From positions 1,798,001-1,862,000 of the forward strand of contig OZ241348.1 of the NCBI GenBank assembly GCA_965199915.1: a DNA stretch of 64,000 bases, in the 5' to 3' direction. The stretch's first letter is position 1. Every line of letters begins with the position of its first letter. Source of the DNA: VXYL01 sp965199915. Its GTDB lineage: Bacteria; Pseudomonadota; Gammaproteobacteria; Pseudomonadales; Azotimanducaceae. Position numbers and translations under genes: made by a program. The notes under the pieces are model-generated. The model was not told the DNA's origin. It saw only the letters and a program-made list of their open reading frames with translations, and did not search any database. This document shows positions 25,084-33,263 of this stretch, in pieces.

Positions 25084-27330
25084 ATGGGCACCGCGGCGAC
25101 ACTCAAATACATCGGCACGCGGCCGGTTCGGCCGGACGGTTTGGAGAAGGTCACCGGGCGGGCGAACTTCGGCGCCGACCACGCCTTGCCGGGGATGCTG
25201 CACGGCAAGGTGGTGCGCAGCCCCCACGCCCACGCGCACATCCGCGCAATCGACACCCGCGCCGCCGAAGCGGTGCCCGGCGTGCTGGCCGTGATCACCG
25301 CGGCGGACTTTCCGGATCGCGCGCGGTTCAGTTGGCGGCGCAAGGCGTTCAACGACAACCTGCTGGCGTCCGACAAGGTGTTCTACCACGGCCATGCGGT
25401 GGCCGCGGTGGCCGCCACGTCCGCCGCCGCCGCGCAAGCCGGAGCGGACGCCGTGGTGGTGGACTACGAAGTGCTGGACCCCGTCACGGACGCGCTCGAA
25501 GCCCTTGCGCCGGACGCGCCGCTGCTGCACGACGAGCTGTTCACGGAAGGGTTGACCGAAACGCCAGTCAAACCTTCCAATCTGGTGAAGAAGCAGGTGA
25601 TCTCCAAGGGCGACGTGGCGGCGGCCTTCGCCAAAGCGGATGAGGTGGTGGAACGCACCTTCGTCACGCCGATGGTGCATCAGGGCTACATCGAGCCGCA
25701 CGCTTGCGTCGGCAACTTCAACGAGGACGGCCAGGCCACGGTGTGGTGCAGCAGCCAAGGCCACTTCGACGTGCGCGGCATGACGGCGATGGCCCTCGGC
25801 ATGGACGTGGGCGACATCCGCGTGATCCCGGCCGAGATCGGCGGCGGCTTCGGCGGCAAAACCACCATCTACTTGGAGCCGCTGGCGTTGAAACTCTCGC
25901 AGAAGAGTGGGCGCCCGGTGAAGATGGTGATGAGCCGCGACGAGGTGTTCCGCGCCACCGGGCCGGCGTCCGGCACCGTGAACACGGTGAAGATCGGCTG
26001 CAAGAAGAACGGCCGCATCGTCGCCATGCAAGCCAAACTGGTGTACGAATCCGGCGCCTATCCCGGCAGCCCGCTCGGCGCGGGTTCCATGTGCATCTTC
26101 GCTCCCTACGACGTGGACAATGTGCTGATCGAGGGCTACGAGGTGGTGGTGAACCGCCCCCGCGTGGCCGCGTACCGGGCGCCCGGCGCGCCCCAGTCCA
26201 TGTTCGCCGGCGAATCCGTGGTGGACGAGCTGGCCGAGCGCCTCGGCATGGACCCCATCGACTTCCGCCTCAAGAACGCCGCCAAGCAAGGCACCCGCGC
26301 GCCTTACGGCCCCACCTTCGGGCGCATCGGCCTGCGCGAATGCCTAGAAGCCGCGAAAGCGCATCCCAATTACGCGAAACCGCTCGGCGAGAACGAAGGC
26401 CGCGGCGTGGCGGTGGGGTTTTGGTTCAACGGCGGCAACCAATCGAGCGCCGAAGTGCATGTTACGGCGTCCGGCATGGTCAACGTGGTGGAAGGCAGCC
26501 CGGACATCGGCGGCAGCCGCGCGTCCATGGCGCTGATGGCGGCGGAGACCCTCGGCGTGCCCTACGAGCGCATCCGCGTGCGCGTGGCGGACACCGAAAG
26601 CACCGGCTATTGCGCCACCACCGGCGGCAGCCGCGTCACCTTCGCCACCGGCCTCGCCGTCATCCGCGCCTGCGAGGATGTGGTTGCGGAACTCAAGCGC
26701 CGCGCCGCGGCCACTTGGGGCGTGGAGGCGGACCAAGTGGAGTGGCAAGAGGGCGAGGCGCGCCCCGCTCCCGGCGTGAACGTGGAAGCGCAACCGTTGC
26801 CGCTGGCGGAACTGGCGCGCAACGCCGCCCGCACCGGCGGGCCGATCTCCGGGCGCGCCTCGCTCACCGCGCAAGGGCCCGGCCCGGCGTTCTCGGTGAA
26901 CATGGCGGATGTGCGCGTGGACGCGGAAACCGGACGCGCCGAAGTCACGCGGTTCACGGCCATTCAGGACGCCGGCCGCGCCATCCACCCGGACTATGTG
27001 GAAGGCCAGATGCAGGGCGGCGCCGCGCAAGGCATCGGCTGGGCGTTGAACGAGGAGTACGTCTACGACGGCGACGGCGTGCTGGAGAACCCCGGTTTTC
27101 TGGACTACCGCGTGCCGGTGGCGTCGGACCTGCCGATGATCGACACGCAAATCGTCGAGGTGCCGAACGCCAACCATCCCTACGGCGTGCGCGGCTGCGG
27201 CGAAACGCCCATCGTGGCGCCGCTGGCGGCGGTGGGCAACGCGGTCAGCCACGCCATCGGCGTGCGCATGACGAACCTGCCGCTCTCGCCGCCGAAAGTG
27301 CTGGCGGCGATCGACAACGGCGCACCCTAG
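25084..27330 (+). CDS. Xanthine dehydrogenase-family molybdopterin-binding large subunit, without partner subunits
   Basis: ATG 25084 follows GGGAGG with correct spacing and begins the family N-terminus; the frame upstream to 24718 is antisense to MNT and not coding. The 748-residue protein has the a/b hammerhead domain (MLHGKVVRSPHAHAHI) and the Moco domains with IGGGFGGKT, AAYRAPGAPQSMFAGES and the active-site glutamate in VRGCGETPIVAP near the C-terminus. Such subunits oxidise aldehydes, purines, CO or aromatic acids with help from a 2Fe-2S subunit and an FAD subunit. Neither is present here; the next gene is a zinc metallopeptidase. The subunit must either borrow partners encoded elsewhere or work with another electron acceptor. 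The substrate cannot be assigned. Confidence 0.9.
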   Translation: MGTAATLKYIGTRPVRPDGLEKVTGRANFGADHALPGMLHGKVVRSPHAHAHIRAIDTRAAEAVPGVLAVITAADFPDRARFSWRRKAFNDNLLASDKVFYHGHAVAAVAATSAAAAQAGADAVVVDYEVLDPVTDALEALAPDAPLLHDELFTEGLTETPVKPSNLVKKQVISKGDVAAAFAKADEVVERTFVTPMVHQGYIEPHACVGNFNEDGQATVWCSSQGHFDVRGMTAMALGMDVGDIRVIPAEIGGGFGGKTTIYLEPLALKLSQKSGRPVKMVMSRDEVFRATGPASGTVNTVKIGCKKNGRIVAMQAKLVYESGAYPGSPLGAGSMCIFAPYDVDNVLIEGYEVVVNRPRVAAYRAPGAPQSMFAGESVVDELAERLGMDPIDFRLKNAAKQGTRAPYGPTFGRIGLRECLEAAKAHPNYAKPLGENEGRGVAVGFWFNGGNQSSAEVHVTASGMVNVVEGSPDIGGSRASMALMAAETLGVPYERIRVRVADTESTGYCATTGGSRVTFATGLAVIRACEDVVAELKRRAAATWGVEADQVEWQEGEARPAPGVNVEAQPLPLAELARNAARTGGPISGRASLTAQGPGPAFSVNMADVRVDAETGRAEVTRFTAIQDAGRAIHPDYVEGQMQGGAAQGIGWALNEEYVYDGDGVLENPGFLDYRVPVASDLPMIDTQIVEVPNANHPYGVRGCGETPIVAPLAAVGNAVSHAIGVRMTNLPLSPPKVLAAIDNGAP

Positions 27331-27376
27331 CGCACCCGCCAAGGCACGCTTTGGCGCAAGATAGGAGATTGGCGCC

Positions 27377-28399
27377 ATGCGAGCGTTCCGCTGCGCGTGC
27401 GGCGCCGCGGTTTACTTCGAGAACGACCGCTGTCTGAACTGCAACCGTTCCCTGGCGTTCGACGCGGCGCGGCTGACGGTGCGCCCGGTGGAGGCGGACG
27501 ACCGCTATTGCGCGAGCCACGCGCGCTTGGGCACCTGCAATTGGCTGGCGGCGGACGGTGCCTCTTGCCTCGCCTGCGCGTTGAACGAAGTGGTGCCGGA
27601 TCTGTCCGCGCCGCGTCGGCTGGCGCTGTTTGCGGAAGTGGAGAAGGCCAAACGTCGGCTGCTGTATGGTTTGCTGGCGCTTGGGCTGCCGGTGAAGAGC
27701 CGCGCCGCCCACGCGGACGGCCTCGGCTTTCGCGTGCTCGCCGACGCCCGTTTGGACGGTGCGCCGCTTGATGCCGCCGCCGATGCGGTTCTCACCGGCC
27801 ACGCGGAAGGTTGCATCACGGTGAATCTGATGGAAGCGGACCTGTGCCTGCGCGAACGCATGCGCGAGGCGATGAACGAGCCGTACCGCACCTTGCTCGG
27901 CCACTTTCGGCACGAATCCGGGCACTACTACTGGCACCGGCTGGTGCGCCAAGGCGAGGCCACCCGGCGGTTTCGCGCCTTGTTCGGCGACGAACGCGCG
28001 CCGTACAAGGAGAGCATGGAGGCGTACTACCGGGACGGGGCCGCCGCCGACTGGCCGCGCGTACACATCGTCGCCTACCAGGCGAGCCATCCGTGGGAAG
28101 ACTTCGCCGAGTGCTGGGCGCATTATCTGCACATCGTGGACACGCTGGAAACCGCCGCGCACGCGGCCTTGCGCTTCGGGGAAGCGCCGCTGCCGGACCC
28201 CTTGCGCGCCGATGCCGGCGTGGAAGACCTGCTGCGCGGCTTCGTGCGCCTCGCCCCGGTGTTGAACGACTTGAACCGCAGCATGGGAATGCCGGACGCC
28301 TACCCGTTCGCGCTGCCCCCGGCGGCGCGCGCCAAGCTGGCGTTCGTCCACGAGCTGATTCGCGGCGCGCGAGACGCCGCCGCGCAGGGAACACCCTAG
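27377..28399 (+). CDS. Putative zinc-binding metallopeptidase with N-terminal zinc ribbon
   Basis: The first 60 residues contain paired cysteines (RCACGAA, CLNCNRS, CNWLAADGASCLAC) that form a zinc-ribbon pair. The rest is a peptidase-like domain with FRHESGHYYWHRL (HExxH near residue 178) and a downstream DFAECWAHYLH that likely gives the third ligand. This family is regularly found with circularly permuted ATP-grasp and alpha-E proteins and a transglutaminase-like protease in a putative peptide-ligation and processing system. Here the ATP-grasp gene starts 104 bases downstream, which fits. Cellular role remains unproven. Confidence 0.85.
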   Translation: MRAFRCACGAAVYFENDRCLNCNRSLAFDAARLTVRPVEADDRYCASHARLGTCNWLAADGASCLACALNEVVPDLSAPRRLALFAEVEKAKRRLLYGLLALGLPVKSRAAHADGLGFRVLADARLDGAPLDAAADAVLTGHAEGCITVNLMEADLCLRERMREAMNEPYRTLLGHFRHESGHYYWHRLVRQGEATRRFRALFGDERAPYKESMEAYYRDGAAADWPRVHIVAYQASHPWEDFAECWAHYLHIVDTLETAAHAALRFGEAPLPDPLRADAGVEDLLRGFVRLAPVLNDLNRSMGMPDAYPFALPPAARAKLAFVHELIRGARDAAAQGTP

Positions 28400-28453
28400 C
28401 CTCTTGAGAGGCGCAGACCTTGCACAGATGAGTCATTTTTTGCGGCATGCACG

Positions 28454-28495
28454 GAGTTTGCGGAGCAAACTCGAACGCGCCCCGCAGGGCGCGCC
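28454..28495 (+). repeat. 42-bp bipartite palindromic repeat, copy 1
   Basis: It has two hairpins: GAGTTTGC...GCAAACTC and GCGCCCCGCAGGGCGC. Three near-identical copies are at 31573-31614, 34235-34275 and 56876-56917. This one lies between the metallopeptidase and ATP-grasp genes, in the opposite orientation to the copies that follow the alpha-E genes. Confidence 0.85.
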
Positions 28496-28502
28496 TTAGC
28501 CC

Positions 28503-29975
28503 ATGCCCGTGAACTGGCGGGAATACCGCGCCGAGGGGTTCTGGGACGAGCTCGTCACCGCCTCCGGCCGCGCCCGCCCCGGCGCCGGCCGGCTGCTGGA
28601 CACGCTGGCGCGGCTCTCGGCCGACGAGCTGCGCGAACGCCGCACCGCGGCCGAGATCGCCATCCGCACCATGGGCATCACCTTCACCGTGTACGACGGC
28701 GAGGCGAACATCGACCGCGAGTGGCCGTTCGACATCGTGCCCCGCCTGATCCGCCGCGAGGAGTGGGACGAGATCGCGCGCGGCCTCAAGCAGCGCGTGC
28801 GCGCCCTCAACGCCTTCATCAACGACACCTACCACTCCCGGCGCTTCTTGAACAGCGGCCTGATGCCGCCGGACTACGTGCTGAAGTCCCGCGAGTACCG
28901 GCGGCGCTGCATGGGCATCGACCCGCCGCACGGGGTGTGGGCGCACGTCTGCGGTTCGGATCTGGTGCGCGACAAAGACGGCAAGTTCTACGTGCTGGAG
29001 GACAACCTGCGCGTGCCGAGCGGCGTTTCCTACATGCTGGAGAACCGCGCCGTGATGAAGCGCGTGTTCCCCGATCTGTTCGCGGACTACGGCATCCATC
29101 CGGTGGACGACTATCCGGCCCATTTGGCGGCCTGTCTGCGTTCCCTCGCGCCACAGACGGAGCAGCCGCGCATCGCGGTGTTGACGCCGGGCATCCACAA
29201 CTCGGCCTACTTCGAGCACGCCTACCTGGCGCGCGAGATGGCCGCGGATCTGGTGGAAGGGCAGGATCTGATCGTCGGGCGCGACGAGCGGGTGTACATG
29301 AAGACCATCGAGGGCCTCGCCCGCGTGGACGTGATCTACCGGCGCATCGACGATGCGTTCTTGGACCCCAAGGCGTTTCATCCGGACTCCCTGCTCGGCG
29401 TGCCGGGGTTGATTCGGGCGTGGCAGGCGGGCAACGTCGCCCTCGCCAACGCGCCCGGCTGCGGGGTGGCGGACGACAAGGTGATCTACACCTTTGTGCC
29501 GGACATGATCCGCTATTTTCTGGGCGAGGAGCCCATCTTGGACAACGTGCCCACCTACCGCTGCGCGGAGAAGGATCAACGCGACCATGTGCTCGCCAAC
29601 CTGCGGGAAATGGTGGTGAAGCCGGCCAACGAATCCGGCGGCTACGGCATCGTCATCGGCCCCCACGCAACCCGCAAGGAGCGCGAGGACTGCGCCCGCG
29701 CCGTGCGCGCCAACCCGCGCAACTTCGTCGCCCAGCCCATGCTCACGCTCTCCACCGCGCCCACCCTGGTGGGCGGCAACGCCATCGAGCCGCGGCATCT
29801 GGATTTGCGCCCCTTCGTGCTCTCCGGCGAGCGCATCGACGTGACCACCGGCGGCCTCACCCGCGTCGCCCTGCGCAAGGGCTCCACGGTGGTGAACTCC
29901 TCCCAGGGCGGCGGCAGCAAGGACACCTGGGTGGTGGAACGCGAGGCGCTGCCCCGGGAGGCGGACGAGCGGTGA
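28503..29975 (+). CDS. Circularly permuted ATP-grasp protein (COG2308-like), complete copy
   Basis: The 490-residue protein matches the circularly permuted ATP-grasp family: an N-terminal region with TFTVYDGEANIDREWPFD, then DKDGKFYVLEDNLRVPSGVS as the metal/ATP segment, and late lysine-containing motifs VVKPANESGGYGIVIG and FVAQPMLTLSTAP. These proteins are thought to form an amide or peptide bond together with alpha-E proteins. Its stop (TGA 29973-29975) overlaps a GTG at 29972, the coupling expected for the alpha-E gene. After only a few bases of alpha-E sequence, however, a hicB cassette follows, so the coupled frame ends at 30007. No clear ribosome binding site precedes ATG 28503. Confidence 0.92.
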   Translation: MPVNWREYRAEGFWDELVTASGRARPGAGRLLDTLARLSADELRERRTAAEIAIRTMGITFTVYDGEANIDREWPFDIVPRLIRREEWDEIARGLKQRVRALNAFINDTYHSRRFLNSGLMPPDYVLKSREYRRRCMGIDPPHGVWAHVCGSDLVRDKDGKFYVLEDNLRVPSGVSYMLENRAVMKRVFPDLFADYGIHPVDDYPAHLAACLRSLAPQTEQPRIAVLTPGIHNSAYFEHAYLAREMAADLVEGQDLIVGRDERVYMKTIEGLARVDVIYRRIDDAFLDPKAFHPDSLLGVPGLIRAWQAGNVALANAPGCGVADDKVIYTFVPDMIRYFLGEEPILDNVPTYRCAEKDQRDHVLANLREMVVKPANESGGYGIVIGPHATRKEREDCARAVRANPRNFVAQPMLTLSTAPTLVGGNAIEPRHLDLRPFVLSGERIDVTTGGLTRVALRKGSTVVNSSQGGGSKDTWVVEREALPREADER

Positions 29976-30022
29976 GCGGCGGCGTGCTATGCTCCATAGC
30001 TCGCTAACGGAGGGTCACATCA

Positions 30023-30238
30023 ATGACTCAGTCCCCTTGGACCGCAATCGTGCGCCAAGCGGATGGCTGGTGGATCGGTTGGATCGCGGAAGTGCCCGGC
30101 GTGAACGCCCAGGAGCGAACGCGTGAAGCCTTGCTCGACACCTTGGCGGAAGTTCTGCGCGAGGCGCTCGAGATGAACCGCCAAGAAGCATTTGCGCGCG
30201 GCGAACCCGCCTATGAAAAGGTCGCGGTCGCGATTTAG
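30023..30238 (+). CDS. hicB: HicB-family antitoxin (short form)
   Basis: The 71-residue protein WTAIVRQADGWWIGWIAEVPGVN... has the HicB partial RNase H-like fold seen in short HicB antitoxins; no separate DNA-binding domain is present. GGAGG at 30009-30013 gives a suitable ribosome binding site. It is encoded tail to tail with the hicA gene on the other strand, and the two reading frames overlap by four bases. In most hic loci both genes lie on one strand. It sits exactly where the alpha-E gene should follow the ATP-grasp gene, so it is a recent insertion. Confidence 0.82.
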   Translation: MTQSPWTAIVRQADGWWIGWIAEVPGVNAQERTREALLDTLAEVLREALEMNRQEAFARGEPAYEKVAVAI

Positions 30239-30429
30239 GGCCGCTTGAACCCCGCGACGCCCAAGTCGCGGCAGATCTTTTCGGCAAGGTGGTTTGGAAT
30301 CTCCCTGTGGCGAGGAACTGCGGAACGTTCCCCCGTCAGGTCGTTTCTCCACCACTCGTGGCGTCTCCCCTGCCTAAATTGGCTGCAACCTTGATCGTGC
30401 AGGTGCTGCGTGAGGTGGCGTTTCTTCAT
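30235..30429 (-). CDS. hicA: HicA-family toxin
   Basis: The 64-residue protein begins MKKRHLTQHLHDQGCSQFRQ and contains GRRHEWWRND and SAVPRHREIP, the HicA double-stranded RNA-binding fold with the active-site histidine in GRRHEWW. HicA toxins cleave mRNA and tmRNA and are blocked by HicB. Its start faces away from hicB, with an AGGGAG-like purine run upstream on the minus strand. Having its own promoter on the opposite strand would separate toxin from antitoxin expression, so control is likely different from standard hicAB operons. Confidence 0.82.
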   Translation of the reverse strand: MKKRHLTQHLHDQGCSQFRQGRRHEWWRNDLTGERSAVPRHREIPNHLAEKICRDLGVAGFKRP

Positions 30430-30482
30430 GGTGAGAACTCCCTTTCAGTCTCGGTCTATAGCCGGGTTACGAGCTTGGACGC

Positions 30483-30601
30483 ATGATCCACTACTTTCTG
30501 GGCGAGAAGGCTCCACGGTGGTGAACTCCTCCCAAGGCGGCAGCAAGGACACCTGGGTGGTGGAGCGCGAGGCGCTGCCCCGGGAGGCGGACGAGCGGTG
30601 A
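30483..30601 (+). pseudogene. Remnant of ATP-grasp gene with internal deletion
   Basis: Bases 30483-30509 repeat 29506-29533 of the ATP-grasp gene, and bases from about 30510 to 30601 repeat its last 100 bases. The 340 or so bases between are gone. The fragment still ends in TGA overlapping the GTG start of alpha-E copy 1, so it preserves the original gene junction. It proves that the hicBA cassette is flanked by duplicated ATP-grasp sequence. Confidence 0.88.
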
Positions 30602-31572
30602 GCGGCGTGCTCTCGCGCGTTGCCGAGCGCACCTACTGGCTGGGGCGCTATCTGGAGCGCGGCGACGCCACCGCGCGCCTCATCGCCGTGAACGCGAACC
30701 TGCTCATGGACCTGCCGGTGCGCGTGCCGCTCGGCTGGCATCCGCTCATCGCCATCACCGGCGCGGAAGCGCTGTTCGAGGAACTCTACGGAGCGGACGC
30801 CGAGGCGTCCGAACGCAACGTGTGCCGGTTTCTCACCTCGGACGCCCGCAACCCCGGCGCCATCATCCGTTCGCTCGCCGCCGCCCGCGACAACGCCCGC
30901 AACATCCGCGAGCGCGTTCCCAGCATCACCTTCGAGTACATCAACGGGATCCACCTGTTCGCGCGCGCCAACCTGCCAACGGCCACTTCGCGCACGCGGC
31001 GGCGCGAGGCGCTGGACGGCATCAGCCGCCGCGTGCAGCAGTTGGAGGGGTTCCTGTCGCAGAACATGCTGCACGACGCCCATTGGGAGATTCTGCGCCT
31101 CGGCAACCATGTGGAGCGGGCGGACATGACCACCCGCATCATCGACGTGCGTTCGGCGGATCTGTTCGCCAGCCACCACGACTTGGCGCCGTTCGCGGAC
31201 GTGCAATGGCGCAGCGTGCTGCGCTCCGCCTACGCCATGCAGTCCTACAACGCATCGGTGCGCGGCCCGGTGACCGCCCCGCGCGCCTTGGAGTTCCTGT
31301 TCAAGGACGAGCGCCTGCCCCGTTCGTACCTCCGCTGCCTGCGTTCGGTGCGCCGCAGCCTGCTGGCGCTGCCGCGCCGCCAACAGCCGCTGCGCCTGTG
31401 CAACGCCGCCATCGCCATGATCCAGGCGACGGACGTGGGCCGCCTCGGCGAACCGGGCCAAGCGCCGGCGCTGCACGCCTTCATCGACCAGTGCCAGCTG
31501 CGTTTGGGGGAGTTGCACAACGCCATAACGAGCGCCTACTTCGACTTTCCCAGCCAACACCAAAGCGCTTGA
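30598..31572 (+). CDS. Alpha-E domain protein (COG2307-like), copy 1
   Basis: Starting at GTG 30598, which overlaps the TGA of the ATP-grasp remnant, the 324-residue protein is a member of the alpha-helical alpha-E family: SRVAERTYWLGRYLERGDATARL at the start and LRLGNHVERADMTTRIIDVR in the middle, both rich in conserved Glu and Arg. These proteins act with circularly permuted ATP-grasp enzymes. A nearly identical second copy lies 2,662 bases downstream, with about two differences in the last 15 residues (TSAYFDFPSQHQ against VSAYFDFPSQRQ). It is now separated from the complete ATP-grasp gene by the hic cassette. Confidence 0.92.
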   Translation: MSGVLSRVAERTYWLGRYLERGDATARLIAVNANLLMDLPVRVPLGWHPLIAITGAEALFEELYGADAEASERNVCRFLTSDARNPGAIIRSLAAARDNARNIRERVPSITFEYINGIHLFARANLPTATSRTRRREALDGISRRVQQLEGFLSQNMLHDAHWEILRLGNHVERADMTTRIIDVRSADLFASHHDLAPFADVQWRSVLRSAYAMQSYNASVRGPVTAPRALEFLFKDERLPRSYLRCLRSVRRSLLALPRRQQPLRLCNAAIAMIQATDVGRLGEPGQAPALHAFIDQCQLRLGELHNAITSAYFDFPSQHQSA

Positions 31573-31614
31573 GGCGCGCCCTTGCGGGCGCGTTCGAGTT
31601 TGCTACGCAAACTC
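31573..31614 (-). repeat. 42-bp bipartite palindromic repeat, copy 2
   Basis: It begins at the base after the alpha-E stop codon and reads as the reverse complement of copy 1. The two hairpins could act as a transcription terminator or message stabiliser for the gene before it. Confidence 0.85.
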
Positions 31615-31814
31615 CCGCTAGCGCGGCAAGCCAAGTGCGGCCTTGATCGTCGCCACTACCAAGCGTGGTACAAGGTGCCGCGCTCGACTCGAGCTCGAAC
31701 GCCCATGTCGCCTTCAAGAACTCAACGCCTCCACCCGGCGCGGGTTGAAAGTCATGCGGCAGACTGCACACGGGTGAACCCAGTATTAGACCCATCTCAA
31801 GAGGACTCACCGCA

Positions 31815-32261
31815 ATGCCACCGTGGAGACCCGACAAGTACGATGTCGACTACGCCGTTGTCGGCGGTGCCGACAGCTTCACCGAACAATTGGACGCTTT
31901 CGGCCCGAAGATCGCCCAACACATAGGCGCGAATATCCGGCGCTTGCGCGACCCAAACTACCACGACTTGCAGACGAAGAAGGGCGGCATCAAGAAGCTG
32001 AAAGGCCGTGCCGCCCAGAAGGTCAAGCTGCACGAGCTGCGCATCGACACCGGACCCGGATACAGGGTTTACTTCGGCTACCGCGGCACCATGCTTATAA
32101 TGGCGGGTGCCCACAGGAAACGCCCCGTTCAGAGCCAGGACATTGAACATGCCAGCAAACTACTTGATCAATGGGACACCGAGCGAGTTCGACCGGAACG
32201 ACCTCGATCTCATCCGCAGAGCGGCGACCAGCGACGAGGCCCGCGAGGTCACCGTCGATGA
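31815..32261 (+). CDS. HigB/RelE-superfamily toxin
   Basis: The N-terminal 115 residues match phage-derived Gp49-like/HigB toxins: IRRLRDPNYHDLQTKKGGIK, then KLHELRIDTGPGYRVYFGYR and the closing QSQDIEHASKLLDQW. These are ribosome-dependent mRNA endonucleases in characterised relatives. The last 30 residues (ERVRPERPRSHP...) are basic and proline-rich and overlap another reading frame, so the gene may have lost its natural stop or been shifted. A conventional HigA-type helix-turn-helix antitoxin is not visible downstream. The 3' end of this gene is also found as a short remnant at 34343-34391. Confidence 0.75.
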   Translation: MPPWRPDKYDVDYAVVGGADSFTEQLDAFGPKIAQHIGANIRRLRDPNYHDLQTKKGGIKKLKGRAAQKVKLHELRIDTGPGYRVYFGYRGTMLIMAGAHRKRPVQSQDIEHASKLLDQWDTERVRPERPRSHPQSGDQRRGPRGHRR

Positions 32262-32415
32262 GATTGCCGCCGCCCGTCTTGAAGGCGACCACGAGTTCGC
32301 GGACGGCATGCAAGTCCTGCTCGACGAGGCCGACCGCATCAGAAAGCGGGAACGCACCGCCACGCGCCCGGGCGATTCCGCGCAACGGACGGCCGCCGTG
32401 CCGATGGGGCGCTGA
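32149..32415 (+). CDS. Small hypothetical protein overlapping the toxin gene, possible antitoxin
   Basis: ATG 32149 opens an 88-residue acidic protein (MPANYLINGTPSEFDRNDLD...) in a different frame from the HigB/RelE-like gene, overlapping its end by 113 bases. It is helical and charged, with no helix-turn-helix that I can recognise. Position and size suggest a partner of the toxin, but the overlap is longer than usual and one of the two frames may be decayed. No family is assigned. Confidence 0.4.
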   Translation: MPANYLINGTPSEFDRNDLDLIRRAATSDEAREVTVDEIAAARLEGDHEFADGMQVLLDEADRIRKRERTATRPGDSAQRTAAVPMGR

Positions 32416-32830
32416 CACCACGCACGTCCCACATCAGCATGTTCCCCCCGCCCACCGACGCGAGGGGCGAGACCGGCTACGGATGGCGTCGAACCTGCAC
32501 CGCTGAGCATCTCCTGTGCTTCCGCTTGAACGCCAGACAAAGCCGCACAGCGACCTGCAGCGCAAAACGTCCGACCTGCAAGAGATCTGATCGGAACGCC
32601 CTCGGCGTCGATTAACATGCTAGTGGTCAGCAGCCCCACCCGCAGCGCGAACACGCAGTAGGTCGCCAGCTTTTCCGTGGCGCACACACACGTGGGCTCG
32701 GTGTTCTGGCCCGTTCGATCTCGATCCTTCAACTCCATACCCCTTGAGGCTGCTCCTAGGAGTTGGTTACAGGTCGCCGCGGTTCTTCTCGGTTTTCTAC
32801 AGCCACGCCTGCGAGATGCCATGTGTCTTG
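32416..32830. other. Intergenic stretch of about 415 bases with no recognised gene
   Basis: No convincing protein family or RNA is seen on either strand. The stretch joins the toxin cassette to the duplicated ATP-grasp fragment; the similarity to 29543 onward starts abruptly at 32831. Confidence 0.5.
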
Positions 32831-33263
32831 CAACGTGCCCACCTACCGCTGCGCGGAGAAGGATCAACGCGACCACGTGCTCGCCAACCTGCGGGAAATG
32901 GTGGTGAAGCCGGCCAACGAATCCGGCGGCTACGGCATCGTCATCGGCCCCCGCGCAACCCGCAAGGAGCGCGACGACTGCGCCCGCGCCGTGCGCGCCA
33001 ACCCGCGCAACTTCGTCGCCCAGCCCATGCTCACGCTCTCCACCGCGCCCACCTTGGTGGGCGGCAACGCCATCGAGCCGCGGCATTTGGATTTGCGCCC
33101 CTTCGTGCTCTCCGGCGAGCGCATCGACGTGACCACCGGCGGCCTCACCCGCGTCGCCCTGTGCAAGGGATCCACGGTGGTGAACTCCTCCCAAGGCGGT
33201 GGCAGCAAGGACACCTGGGTGGTGGAACGCGAGGCGCTGCCCCGGGAGGCGGACGAGCGGTGA
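32831..33263 (+). pseudogene. 3' fragment of the ATP-grasp gene (duplicate)
   Basis: These 433 bases align without gaps to 29543-29975 of the complete ATP-grasp gene, differing at only a few positions (for example an Arg to Cys change in VALCKGS). They code for the last 143 residues, including VVKPANESGGYGIVIG, but lack the N-terminal two thirds. The TGA overlaps the GTG of alpha-E copy 2, preserving the original coupling. Confidence 0.92.

Noticed and set aside
32744..33262. N-terminal extension of alpha-E copy 2
   Set aside because: The same frame is open upstream only because it is out of phase with the ATP-grasp fragment; alpha-E homology begins at the GTG at 33260.
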